NCBI RefSeq assembly: GCF_012030425.1
Contig: NZ_JAAUVN010000001.1
Coordinates: forward strand, 1,054,001 to 1,118,000
From: Sphingobacterium sp. B16(2022)
GTDB taxonomy: Bacteria; Bacteroidota; Bacteroidia; Sphingobacteriales; Sphingobacteriaceae
Length of the DNA stretch: 64,000 nt
Direction: 5' to 3'
The translations under genes were made by a program, and so were the position numbers. Shown in pieces: positions 1-8,156 of this stretch. The notes under the pieces were generated by a model, which was given only the letters and a program-made list of their open reading frames with translations, was not told the origin of the DNA and did not search any database. Each line of letters begins with the position of its first letter. The stretch's first letter is position 1.

Positions 1-1024
1 TGTGGGGCAGGTTGTAGAGGAGCAGAGCAGCCCTGATCTAGAGAAATCTGCACAGACAGTATTAGGTGTAACGAGTCCATTGAAAATTGAAGGTCAGACT
101 GCGGATAACTATGGACAGGTTTCGTTTCAAGGCCTAAAGCCTGGTACAATCTACACCTATCGCGTAGGGGATGGCACGAATTGGAGTGCGTGGAATCAGT
201 TTCGTACGGCTGATGTAAAGGGTGATTTTTCATTTATTTACCTGGGCGATGCGCAGAATGATTTACGCTCGAAATGGTCCCGATCTATTAGAAAAGCTTT
301 TCAACAGGAGCCTAATGCACGTTTTATTGTCCATGCTGGCGATTTGATAAACCGTTCAAACAACGATAGCGAATGGGGGGAATGGCATGAAGGAGCTGGA
401 TTTATCCATCAGATGATACCTGCTGTACCCACACCAGGCAATCACGAATACCGCAGAGACTCTTTGGAGCAGCTGGTCTTAGATCCGCATTGGAAAAAGC
501 ATTTTAATCTTCCTAAAAATGGACCAGTGGGAATGCAAGATGCGGTGTATTATTTAGATTATCAAGATGTGCGCATGATCTCTTTAAATTCGCAATTGAT
601 CATGCTAGATTCTATTGCTGCTAAAAAACAGGAACAATGGTTAACGGAGGTTTTGGCATCTTCAAAAGCCAAATGGAATATTGTGGTTATGCACCATCCG
701 GTTTATTCAACAGCAAAGAATAGAGACAATACCATTCTTCGAGAACGTTTTAGACCTATTTTTGAAAAATATGGCGTAGACTTGGTTTTGCAGGGACATG
801 ATCATACCTATGCACGAGGAACAGCTGGTAAAGTTCGTCCGGTATATCTCCTTTCTGTAGCAGGACCAAAGATGTATGGTTCTGATTCGGAACGTTGGAT
901 GGAAGTGTCAGGTGCGCAGACGCAGCTCTACCAAGTTATTCGGGTTACAGATAGTAAACTATACTTTTCAAGTTATAAACTGAATGGGCAATTGTTTGAT
1001 TCATTTGAACTCGTTAAGAAATAA
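1..1024 (+). CDS. Purple acid phosphatase-like secreted metallophosphoesterase (5' partial)
   Basis: The reading frame is open from the first bases, so the true start and signal peptide lie outside the window. Numbered from a GTG at base 2, residues 25-70 resemble the fibronectin-like N-terminal domain of purple acid phosphatases (PGTIYTYRVGDG). The rest is a calcineurin-like metallophosphoesterase with all metal-ligand blocks visible: LGDAQ (D83), HAGDLINR (D114), PGNHEY (N147/H148), MHHP (H231) and QGHDHTYAR (H266/H268). The expected role is hydrolysis of phosphomonoesters or diesters outside the cytoplasm. It ends one base before the glycerophosphodiesterase start, so the two are very probably cotranscribed as a phosphorus-scavenging pair. 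The exact substrate cannot be read from sequence. Confidence 0.88.
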   Translation, partial: VGQVVEEQSSPDLEKSAQTVLGVTSPLKIEGQTADNYGQVSFQGLKPGTIYTYRVGDGTNWSAWNQFRTADVKGDFSFIYLGDAQNDLRSKWSRSIRKAFQQEPNARFIVHAGDLINRSNNDSEWGEWHEGAGFIHQMIPAVPTPGNHEYRRDSLEQLVLDPHWKKHFNLPKNGPVGMQDAVYYLDYQDVRMISLNSQLIMLDSIAAKKQEQWLTEVLASSKAKWNIVVMHHPVYSTAKNRDNTILRERFRPIFEKYGVDLVLQGHDHTYARGTAGKVRPVYLLSVAGPKMYGSDSERWMEVSGAQTQLYQVIRVTDSKLYFSSYKLNGQLFDSFELVKK

Positions 1025-1025
1025 C

Positions 1026-1886
1026 ATGATACATGTATTAACTGCTGTGCGTGTTCTGTTGCTTGGTTCAAGCATTTTGTTTTCAGTTGCTTATGGTCAA
1101 TCTGAACGCTTGTTGACAAAGCTAGCGCATAAAGAACAGCATATTGCTGCTCACCGTGGAGCACATAAACAATGTCCTGAGAATTCGATAGCCTCCATTG
1201 TGGAGGCGATCGAATTAGGGGTTTCGGTTGTAGAAATCGATATTCGCAGTACCAAAGATGGCGTGCTGATCTTGATGCATGATGGCACGGTAGACCGCAC
1301 AACGACTGGTAAGGGGAAAGTCAGTAACCTGAGCTATGCTGAAATACAAGACATGTATTTACGGGATACACCTGCAGGTGCAGCCTCTAACGATCGTGTT
1401 CCAACGTTGAAAGAAGTGTTGCGTTTATGTAAGGGCAAAATTATCTTGGATATTGACTTTAAGGAAGAAGACGAAAAGTATGTGGCAAAAACTTTTGAAT
1501 TGATTGCTGCAGAAAATATGGAAGATGAAGTTCTTTTCTTTTTATACGACCACCGACTTATCGAAAAGTTTTATAGGCTCAATCCTCGTATCACTCTTTT
1601 TCCTCGTGCACGGAGTATGAAGGATCTGCATGAGATACTAAAATCCAAACGGACTTCCATTGTTCATATTGATGAGTCTTTCGATAATTATAATGAATTA
1701 GTAAAGCTTAAAGATCAGGGTGTTATTTTGTGGATGAATAGTTTGGGCGATACCGATGAACAAGCTCTTCGTGAAGGAAGCGCTGTTTACGACATGTTCC
1801 TTAAAAAACACCCTTATGTTAGGATTATACAGACGGATAATCCATCTCTCTGGAAAAATATGCTTTCGGGAATGCATCGTCAGTAA
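1026..1886 (+). CDS. Glycerophosphodiester phosphodiesterase (GDPD), secreted
   Basis: This 286-residue protein has an N-terminal signal sequence (hydrophobic stretch about residues 7-23, then YGQ). The GDPD catalytic blocks follow in order: AHRGAH with H43/R44, PENS, VVEIDIR with E70/D72, and LMHDGTVDRTT with H85/D86. The family hydrolyses glycerophosphodiesters (deacylated phospholipids) to sn-glycerol 3-phosphate and an alcohol, here in the periplasm or outside. I chose the ATG at 1026 because it begins a clean signal peptide and lies one base after the upstream stop; the longer in-frame start at 984 would lie inside the phosphatase gene and spoil the signal peptide. It is followed by a strong terminator hairpin. 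Confidence 0.9.
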   Translation: MIHVLTAVRVLLLGSSILFSVAYGQSERLLTKLAHKEQHIAAHRGAHKQCPENSIASIVEAIELGVSVVEIDIRSTKDGVLILMHDGTVDRTTTGKGKVSNLSYAEIQDMYLRDTPAGAASNDRVPTLKEVLRLCKGKIILDIDFKEEDEKYVAKTFELIAAENMEDEVLFFLYDHRLIEKFYRLNPRITLFPRARSMKDLHEILKSKRTSIVHIDESFDNYNELVKLKDQGVILWMNSLGDTDEQALREGSAVYDMFLKKHPYVRIIQTDNPSLWKNMLSGMHRQ

Positions 1887-1993
1887 AGATTTTCGTAGGA
1901 TGCGATTTAACAGCTAATCATTTGCGCTATTATTTTGTCGATTCAATTGAGTAGTGCTCTTGTTGCATTTTCAATGCTAACCAAAAAGAATAT

Positions 1994-2031
1994 AAAATAC
2001 ACAAGGATCTGCGGATGCTTGTGTATTTTTG
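1994..2031 (+). terminator. 12-bp perfect hairpin with T-run, end of the phosphatase/GDPD unit
   Basis: The arms AAAATACACAAG (1994-2005) and CTTGTGTATTTT (2018-2029) pair perfectly around a 12-base loop and run into a T-run. It closes the phosphatase/GDPD unit. The A-run on the left arm could make it work in both directions. Confidence 0.75.
2024..2031 (+). promoter_or_regulatory. Candidate Bacteroidetes -7 element TATTTTTG for the SulP gene
   Basis: An exact match to TAnnTTTG, 15 bases before the SulP ATG. It overlaps the 3' arm of the preceding terminator hairpin. No clear TTG box is seen at the usual -33 spacing, so the assignment rests on one element. Confidence 0.35.
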
Positions 2032-2046
2032 CAAAAAAAAAGTTTA

Positions 2047-3585
2047 ATGAGCGCAATACTTCGATATCTAAATCCACATGGTAAAATAAACTATAGAGTA
2101 GAAATTTTAGCAGGGTTGACTGTGGCGATGACCATGATTCCAGAATCATTGTCATTTGCTATACTAGCTGGTCTTTCTCCTTTGACGGGTCTCTATGCCG
2201 CGTTTATAATGGGCTTGGTCACGGCTATTTTGGGTGGGAGACCGGGAATGATTTCTGGCGGTGCAGGAGCAACTGTCGTCACACTCATTGCGTTGATCAG
2301 CATGCATGGTGTTGAATATTTGTTTGCTACTGTTGTACTGGCAGGTATTTTGCAGTTTATGGTAGGAGCTTTCAAATTTGGGAAGTTCGTCCGACTGATT
2401 CCGCAACCCGTGATGTATGGCTTTCTTAATGGTTTAGCTGTAATTATCTTTATGTCTCAGGTAGAGCAGTTTAAGATTGTAGATTCTTCAGGAGTAACAC
2501 ATTGGTTATCGGGTGCTACAGCCTATATTATGTTAGGGCTTACGCTATTTGCAGCATTAGTGGTCTATCTATTCCCTAAGATTTCTAAAGCGATTCCAGC
2601 ATCATTAGTAGCCATATTGGCCACCTTCTTGCTCGTGTATATTTTTAAGATCGATACCAAAACAGTGGGAGATATCGCTTCTGTTAAAGGAAACTTACCG
2701 GCATTTCATATTCCTTCTGTACCCTTTACTTGGGAGACACTAACCATTATCTTTCCATTTGCGCTGATTATGGGCTCTGTGGGGATGATTGAGTCGCTTT
2801 TGACCCTATCAATGGTCGATGAACTGACAAATACGAAAGGAAACGCTAATAAAGAAGCTATGGCGCAGGGAACGGCGAATCTGGTAAATGGATTTTTTGG
2901 AGGGATGGGAGGCTGTGCTATGGTGGCACAAACGCTGGTCAATATTAATGCAGGTTCTCGTTCACGACTTTCCGGTATTATCGGAGCCTTGACAATCTTG
3001 ACGATCATCCTGATTGCTTCTCCATTTATTGAACAGATACCGATGGCTGCTTTAGTGGGGGTAATGATGGTGGTGGCTATTGGAACTTTTCAGTGGATTT
3101 CTTTCCGTATCATCACTAAAATGCCCAAGTCTGATATAATTGTCGGTATGCTTGTCGCGTTGATTACTATTGTACTGAAGAATTTGGCTTTGGCTGTACT
3201 GGTCGGGGTGGTGATTTCGGCACTTGTATTTGCTTGGGATAATGCAAAACGTATTCGAGCGCGAAAAACGATTGATGAAGCCGGAAATAAGGTGTATGAA
3301 ATATATGGTCCGCTATTCTTTGGATCAGTAGCTGGGTTTTTAGAGAAATTTGAAGTCAATGAAGACCCTGATCTTGTAATCGTTGATTTTAAGGAAAGTA
3401 AGATTACAGATATGAGCGCTATAGATGCCGTTAATAAACTTGGATACAAATACAAAAGTCAATCTAAAACACTTCGCTTACGCCATTTGAGTGCCGATTG
3501 TAAAGCCATCATGAGGAAAGCAAACAGTCCGGTAGAGATTGAGGCTTCTGAAAATGATCCGACTTATAAAGTAATGCCAAAATAA
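2047..3585 (+). CDS. SulP family inorganic anion transporter with C-terminal STAS domain
   Basis: This is a 512-residue inner membrane protein. Residues about 15-400 are a run of hydrophobic helices with the SulP signature near the N-terminus (TVAMTMIPESLSFAILAGLSPLTGLYAAF). The C-terminal 90 residues form a STAS domain (VIVDFKESKITDMSAIDAVNKL). SulP proteins move sulfate, bicarbonate or other small anions, often with Na+ or H+; substrate is not predictable here. I start at the ATG at 2047 rather than the in-frame TTG at 2029, which lies in the terminator hairpin and would precede the likely transcription start. It has its own putative promoter, and the following gene looks separately promoted. 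Confidence 0.9.
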   Translation: MSAILRYLNPHGKINYRVEILAGLTVAMTMIPESLSFAILAGLSPLTGLYAAFIMGLVTAILGGRPGMISGGAGATVVTLIALISMHGVEYLFATVVLAGILQFMVGAFKFGKFVRLIPQPVMYGFLNGLAVIIFMSQVEQFKIVDSSGVTHWLSGATAYIMLGLTLFAALVVYLFPKISKAIPASLVAILATFLLVYIFKIDTKTVGDIASVKGNLPAFHIPSVPFTWETLTIIFPFALIMGSVGMIESLLTLSMVDELTNTKGNANKEAMAQGTANLVNGFFGGMGGCAMVAQTLVNINAGSRSRLSGIIGALTILTIILIASPFIEQIPMAALVGVMMVVAIGTFQWISFRIITKMPKSDIIVGMLVALITIVLKNLALAVLVGVVISALVFAWDNAKRIRARKTIDEAGNKVYEIYGPLFFGSVAGFLEKFEVNEDPDLVIVDFKESKITDMSAIDAVNKLGYKYKSQSKTLRLRHLSADCKAIMRKANSPVEIEASENDPTYKVMPK

Positions 3586-3622
3586 TTTTTTACTGCTGAC
3601 AATAGGCTGTCACTATTGCTTG

Positions 3623-3630
3623 TAATTTTG
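3623..3630 (+). promoter_or_regulatory. Candidate -7 element TAATTTTG for the DinB-like gene
   Basis: An exact TAnnTTTG match about 25 bases before the ATG at 3656, a sensible leader length. No good TTG -33 box is seen. Confidence 0.3.
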
Positions 3631-3655
3631 ATTTATCAATTAAAAATAAAGCGAT

Positions 3656-4126
3656 ATGAATACAGTAGCAGTTATTACCAAAGAAGAATTATTGAAACAT
3701 TGGTTAGGTCATAGAAACCTGACTAGAAGAACGATCGAGAAGTTTCCTGAAGCAGAGCTTTTCACTTATGCTGTGCCTGGTATGCGTACATTTGGTGAAT
3801 TGGCAAATGAACTGATATCGATTGCTGTTCCCGGTTTAACGGGTATAGTCAATAGACAGGTGGAAGCATATGCTGAAGCAAATAAGTATACAAGCAAGGC
3901 CGCCATTTTAGAAGTGTGGGATCAGCATACGGAAGAGCTTAAGCAATTATGGGCGCAACTTAAAGAAGAAAATTTTCACGAGAGATTTAATTTGTTCGGT
4001 CAATATGAGTTTCCTGTCATTGAAAATATTTTATATTTTATCGATAATGAGATTCATCACCGAGCGCAAGGATATGTTTATCTGAGAATTTTGGGGATTG
4101 AGCCTCCATTCTTTTGGGAGCGTTAA
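3656..4126 (+). CDS. DinB family protein
   Basis: This 156-residue protein has the four-helix DinB/YfiT-like fold pattern. An N-terminal helix with HWLGHRNLTRRTIEKFP is followed by the TFGELANEL helix and ends with the family-typical DNEIHHRAQGYVYLRILGIEPP, whose paired His residues commonly bind a metal. DinB-like proteins in this phylum include thiol-dependent S-transferases and many members of unknown function; no substrate can be assigned. Cytoplasmic, with no signal peptide. It stands alone between SulP and a convergent WYL regulator and ends at a bidirectional terminator. Confidence 0.75.
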   Translation: MNTVAVITKEELLKHWLGHRNLTRRTIEKFPEAELFTYAVPGMRTFGELANELISIAVPGLTGIVNRQVEAYAEANKYTSKAAILEVWDQHTEELKQLWAQLKEENFHERFNLFGQYEFPVIENILYFIDNEIHHRAQGYVYLRILGIEPPFFWER

Positions 4127-4140
4127 TACCGCTAAAACTT

Positions 4141-4180
4141 AATACCTCCAGGGAGTAAGCTGCTCTCTGGAGGTATTTTT
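4141..4180. terminator. Bidirectional terminator between convergent DinB and WYL genes
   Basis: An 11-bp perfect stem, AATACCTCCAG (4141-4151) and CTGGAGGTATT (4167-4177), is followed by T residues on plus and, read from minus, by the A/T-rich region after the stem. It sits exactly between two convergent stops. Confidence 0.75.
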
Positions 4181-5139
4181 TATGCCAGTCGTTCTGCCTG
4201 AGATTTCAGTAAGGACCTTACCGTGTCTTTTAAAGATTGGGGGCTAATAATGTCTGCACGGTCACCGAACATCATATACCAGCGTGCGAATCCCATGTCA
4301 GCATTTTTGACATCAAATACCATTTCGACCATACCATCATTCAGGCTTTCTTTTTTAAAGCCAAAATATTTACGTTCCCAATGTAGATAATGCGCAAATT
4401 GTGGATCGACATGAAGTACTACGCGCGTAAAATTGGCTTCCTTTTCTCGTTCTGCGAGATATTGTTCAAGATCAGGATGTTGTTTAAATTGTAATTGATC
4501 CAATATTCTAATGTTAGAGATGCGATCTGTACGGAACTGTCTATAGTCGTTTCTTACCAAACAGAAAGCATAAATGTACCAATAATTACTTTCATGAAAC
4601 ACACCGATGGGTTCTATGTCACGTACGCTAGGTTCTTGCTGATAGGTAGCCTGATAGCTAATTTCCAATACATTTTTCTGGGCGATGCATTGAAATAGAG
4701 TCGTCAAAGTATTGGGAAGTGCTGAGCTCAGCTGATTATGCGAAATAGATTTCATGACCACATGTTTATCAATAGTTTCCATCCAATCCTTATCGGAACT
4801 CCGTATAATCGCCTTCAGCTTATAGATGGCCGAAGAGAAATGATCTTTCATTTCCTTATCGATAAATTTAAACACCAGCTTCTCAGCGGCTACAAAACTC
4901 GTGATTTCTGCTTTTGTGAACATCATTGGAGGAATCTTATAACCCTCAACCAGTTCGTAACCTAATCCTGCTTCACCAATGATTGGAATGCCTGCCGCAG
5001 TCAGGCTTCTAACGTCACGGTATATGGTCCGTAAACTGACTTCAAAACGGCTTGCTAGTTCTTGTGCTTTGACCGTTTTTTTGGATTGAAGTTGAATTAA
5101 TATTGCTAATATGCGATCAAATCGATTGAGCTGTTCCAC
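4180..5139 (-). CDS. YafY-type transcriptional regulator, HTH plus WYL domain
   Basis: This is a 319-residue regulator. Residues 5-60 form a DeoR/HTH_11 winged helix (RFDRILAILIQLQSKKTVKAQELASRFEVSLRTIYRDVRSL). Residues about 140-210 hold a WYL domain (NVLEISYQATYQQEPSVRDIEPIGVFHESNYWYIYAFCLVRND), and a WCX-like C-terminus ends in LKDTVRSLLKSQAERL. WYL proteins usually sense a small ligand or nucleic acid and control genes nearby or DNA-damage responses; no target is evident here. It is transcribed alone on minus. The upstream gene on the same strand ends at 5305, with a long palindrome between them. Confidence 0.85.
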   Translation of the reverse strand: MEQLNRFDRILAILIQLQSKKTVKAQELASRFEVSLRTIYRDVRSLTAAGIPIIGEAGLGYELVEGYKIPPMMFTKAEITSFVAAEKLVFKFIDKEMKDHFSSAIYKLKAIIRSSDKDWMETIDKHVVMKSISHNQLSSALPNTLTTLFQCIAQKNVLEISYQATYQQEPSVRDIEPIGVFHESNYWYIYAFCLVRNDYRQFRTDRISNIRILDQLQFKQHPDLEQYLAEREKEANFTRVVLHVDPQFAHYLHWERKYFGFKKESLNDGMVEMVFDVKNADMGFARWYMMFGDRADIISPQSLKDTVRSLLKSQAERLA

Positions 5140-5245
5140 TGTGATGTTTTCTTCTGAATGCTATTAAATATGGGTTTAAGATATAGAATAATTTTTGAAG
5201 ACAACGATTGAAAGAGATAAATTTATTCGAACCTTTTGGTACACA

Positions 5246-5291
5246 TCCTATTGAAACAAGGCATCACGTGTGATGCCTTGTTTCAATAGGA
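5246..5291. repeat. 46-base near-perfect palindrome with 22-bp arms
   Basis: Arms at 5246-5267 and 5270-5291 are exact reverse complements separated by only GT. The left arm begins TCCTATTGAAACAAGG and the centre is CATCACGTGTGATG. It lies between the 3' end of the ATP-grasp gene (5305) and the 5' end of the WYL gene (5139), both on minus. Neither side has a T-run, so it is not a textbook intrinsic terminator, though such a stem could still end or protect the ATP-grasp transcript. Confidence 0.85.
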
Positions 5292-5304
5292 ATGCTGTGC
5301 TACC

Positions 5305-6303
5305 TTATTTTTTGATTGTTGTTTCTTCCAGATCCTTGATGATAGCAGTAGCATAATCTTCACCATTAAGTTCTGATGCCTGTAGCAGTGCGCCAGGACT
5401 AAAAACGTTGATTTCCATTATTTTGTCACCGATAATATCCAGTCCTACGAAATACATCCCGTCCTGCATCAGTTTGTCGGCCACTTTCTGTACCATTTGC
5501 AGTAGTGCGGGACTGATCTCAGCAACTTGGGCTTTGGCTCCCTGGTGGATATTGCTCCTCAATTCTCCCGCTGATTGTACTCTGTGCACACTAGCGTATT
5601 TTCCATTAACGAGCAGTGGCTTCCCATTGAGAAGGAAAAAACGGATATCGCCATATTGTGCATCGGGCAAATATTCCTGAGCGATTAAATAACCGTCGCG
5701 ACAGATCACCTCAACAATCTGTTTGAGGTTTTTACTTTCCTGCTCATTGACTAGAAAGACATTTTTTCCCCCCGAACCCTTTAAAGGTTTCAGGATAATT
5801 TTATTGTTTTGCTCTTCAAAAAACCGCTTCACGTCATCGTAATTTCGTGTCACGATCGTGTGGGGACGGATTTCTTCGGGAAAGTTTTCGAGGTAAAGTT
5901 TATTTTCCGCATCAACGAGAGCGCGTGGATTATTAAGAACGCGTACACCAAGATTTTGTGCGAGCTGAGCAAACTGTAATCCCATAGATGCTGCCCAAGG
6001 CCTATTGATCATGTCAAGAACGGGGTCAAATCGCAGCCAAATAATATCTAGCTCCCGTAACGATATTTTTTCCTTGGCGGTAGACCGTAATTTATCAATC
6101 AATTGATCGGTATCTGCTATACCATCGATCTGATGTACTGCACGGGCATGAGCGGCTATTTTATCCTGATCTAGGTAAACAAAATCAGCAAGACCGATAT
6201 AATAGACGGAGTGGCCACGTAGGAGCGCTTTGTAGGCTAACAATGTTGTTGTGAAGCTAGCCTTTTCTTTGTGTGTCTGATTGATGATGAATGCGATTTT
6301 CAT
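5305..6303 (-). CDS. GshB/RimK-like ATP-grasp ligase
   Basis: This 332-residue cytoplasmic protein is organised like prokaryotic glutathione synthetase: an N-terminal pre-ATP-grasp Rossmann-like domain (MKIAFIINQTHKEKASFTTTLLAYKALLRGHSVYYIG), then the ATP-binding loop LKPLKGSGGKNVFLV (K172 region) and the metal-binding end DIIGDKIMEIN (D289, E297, N299). Such enzymes join a carboxylate to an amine or thiol using ATP. No gamma-glutamylcysteine ligase gene is nearby, so glutathione synthesis itself is not supported. It is the last gene of a three-gene minus-strand unit with a DUF1704 metallopeptidase (14-base gap) and N-formylglutamate amidohydrolase, suggesting it makes or modifies a small peptide-like compound. 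Confidence 0.8.
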   Translation of the reverse strand: MKIAFIINQTHKEKASFTTTLLAYKALLRGHSVYYIGLADFVYLDQDKIAAHARAVHQIDGIADTDQLIDKLRSTAKEKISLRELDIIWLRFDPVLDMINRPWAASMGLQFAQLAQNLGVRVLNNPRALVDAENKLYLENFPEEIRPHTIVTRNYDDVKRFFEEQNNKIILKPLKGSGGKNVFLVNEQESKNLKQIVEVICRDGYLIAQEYLPDAQYGDIRFFLLNGKPLLVNGKYASVHRVQSAGELRSNIHQGAKAQVAEISPALLQMVQKVADKLMQDGMYFVGLDIIGDKIMEINVFSPGALLQASELNGEDYATAIIKDLEETTIKK

Positions 6304-6317
6304 ATAGGAAAGTGCTT

Positions 6318-8156
6318 TTAATGATTTGAAAGGTTGAAAATATTGTCTCCTGATTTGATTTTTTCTAAGTTCTGTAAATAAGGTTCTGCCAGATAGCGTG
6401 GTTTTAGGATCGGATTGTTTAATAATCCTCTTTGTGTTAATTCTTCAACAATGGGGATATAGTCTTCCCTGATTTTACCAATGAGCAAAGGAGAGAGCTC
6501 TCTTCCCTCACGGATATAGGTAATGATGCTCATGAGGCCTTTTAGATAGAGAGCATCTTTTGTTAAGCCACCACCGCGGTATACTCTGGTGCAGATATGA
6601 AAGGCTATTTCTTCTGTGAAATGATAATGATCTACCAATAAGAAGAAGGTATCGCTGAAATTATGCCCTGCTAGCATATGGTGTACTGCCACTACACGTG
6701 CAGCTATAATCCGTAGACGGTCTCCGCTAAGCTCGTTGACCATGTATTCGGAGAACACAGCAAGTCCTTCCTGCAACTGCTCATAGCCGGGTACACCCAG
6801 GCTGAACAGTTTAAATGGCTGCGACTTGCCATTGAAATAGGTAACAATGTGGGTACCTACTTCATGCTGTATGAGGGCAATGGCTCTGCTCGCTTCAACC
6901 TCATAATATTTGCTGATGTTCAATACACCTCGGTTGACCATGATGCCTGTGATATCTTCGCGGATCCGGACGCCGGTCTCCAGTGAAGGAAATTGTTGTC
7001 TGAGATAATGAAGCTCTTCCTTTGCCAATTTGGCGAATTCGGTTGCATTGATCATTTTTTTTGGAGGCACCGGCTTCTTGCTGTGTTGTTCGTATACCAG
7101 TAGTATAGCCTTTGCGGTTTCCAGTAAATTGTCATTGACATTTCCGAATACTTGGAGGCTGCCGTGCATAAAGCCTTCATTGCCACGATCAATCAGCATG
7201 GTCATCATAGCATCAAGTTCCTTACGTTTATCCCTAAAAAGATAAGCGATAGTCGGATCATCAATATCTTCAATACGTAGATTATAAAGATTGCGTTTCA
7301 CCAGCTCCGGATCTATTGGCATGGGTCTATATCTAAATTTTGGCGATTTTAAAAATTTATCTTTCTTAAATTGTAACCATGCTTCACGGGTATTTAAAGG
7401 ACTGACTAAGAGCAAAAAGTCGAATTTCTGACTTTCAGAAGCTAAATTCTGATCGATTTCCATAATAAGGGGTTGCAGTTCAGTTGTCTTGAGCATCCTG
7501 AACTGTGATACCTTTAATGATGTATATAGTCTGATAAATTCAAGAAAACTCTTGCGTAAACTTTTTGTAAATATTTCCCGATAATTGCGCAGAATGAGCG
7601 GATAGACCTTTCCAGTCGTGACATCATTATAATGCGGTTTCAGTGCAATACCCATGTAAAGTAATTGTTTAAATTCCTCTGCCAATGGGTTGATAATAGG
7701 AATTATATCTCTATTTTTTGGTGACTTTGTCTCTTTTTTTATAGCAGTAGACAAGAACATATTCTGTTCATCCGATTCTAAATCTTTGATAAATTTTTGA
7801 GCAATAGGAAGTGCTGATTTCTGTGAAATATGGATGGCGACGTCTGTATCCATCTCTTTATCCTGCCAGATTTCGATCAATTGACATGCACCAAATTCAT
7901 CTATAAGCTGTCTTATTATTGGCGTGATCACCGCATTGAAATCCAGATCTGATGATTTGCCTACTAAAGAACAAGATTCCGATTTAACCAAAGTGGATAT
8001 CATCTGATCTTTGCCTTCCACAGGGATCCGGTAAACCAAAAGTAGCGGAATGATGCGTTTGAGAACAAGTTTACTATCTTTCGAAAACTGTATATGAACG
8101 GGCTCTTTTTGTATGATGGATGTAACTGCTTTCGTAATCGCTTTACTTTGATCCAT
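6318..8156 (-). CDS. Flavohemoglobin expression-modulating QEGLA motif protein (DUF1704, MATCAP-like metallopeptidase)
   Basis: This 612-residue protein belongs to the DUF1704 / QEGLA family. The diagnostic features are visible: IQHEVGTH gives an HExxxH zinc site (H431, E432, H436), and QLQEGLAVFSEY supplies the downstream glutamate (E463), as in the vertebrate tubulin tyrosine carboxypeptidase MATCAP, whose family shares this domain. The N-terminal ~200 residues show no motif I recognise. The expected chemistry is zinc-dependent removal of a C-terminal residue or peptide hydrolysis; the bacterial substrate is unknown and the flavohemoglobin name is historical. No signal peptide is seen. It overlaps the N-formylglutamate amidohydrolase gene by 14 bases, so the two are translationally linked. 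Confidence 0.85.
   Translation of the reverse strand: MDQSKAITKAVTSIIQKEPVHIQFSKDSKLVLKRIIPLLLVYRIPVEGKDQMISTLVKSESCSLVGKSSDLDFNAVITPIIRQLIDEFGACQLIEIWQDKEMDTDVAIHISQKSALPIAQKFIKDLESDEQNMFLSTAIKKETKSPKNRDIIPIINPLAEEFKQLLYMGIALKPHYNDVTTGKVYPLILRNYREIFTKSLRKSFLEFIRLYTSLKVSQFRMLKTTELQPLIMEIDQNLASESQKFDFLLLVSPLNTREAWLQFKKDKFLKSPKFRYRPMPIDPELVKRNLYNLRIEDIDDPTIAYLFRDKRKELDAMMTMLIDRGNEGFMHGSLQVFGNVNDNLLETAKAILLVYEQHSKKPVPPKKMINATEFAKLAKEELHYLRQQFPSLETGVRIREDITGIMVNRGVLNISKYYEVEASRAIALIQHEVGTHIVTYFNGKSQPFKLFSLGVPGYEQLQEGLAVFSEYMVNELSGDRLRIIAARVVAVHHMLAGHNFSDTFFLLVDHYHFTEEIAFHICTRVYRGGGLTKDALYLKGLMSIITYIREGRELSPLLIGKIREDYIPIVEELTQRGLLNNPILKPRYLAEPYLQNLEKIKSGDNIFNLSNH

Noticed and set aside
984..1025. 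Longer in-frame start for the glycerophosphodiesterase
   Set aside because: Lies inside the upstream phosphatase gene and would put 14 residues ahead of a good signal peptide; 1026 is one base after the upstream stop.
973..1302. 109-codon ORF on minus across the phosphatase/GDPD junction
   Set aside because: Antisense to two genes with clear catalytic motifs; no family features of its own.
5305..6303. Calling the ATP-grasp gene a true glutathione synthetase (gshB)
   Set aside because: No gshA-like gene nearby and the neighbours point to a peptide pathway; fold-level call kept.
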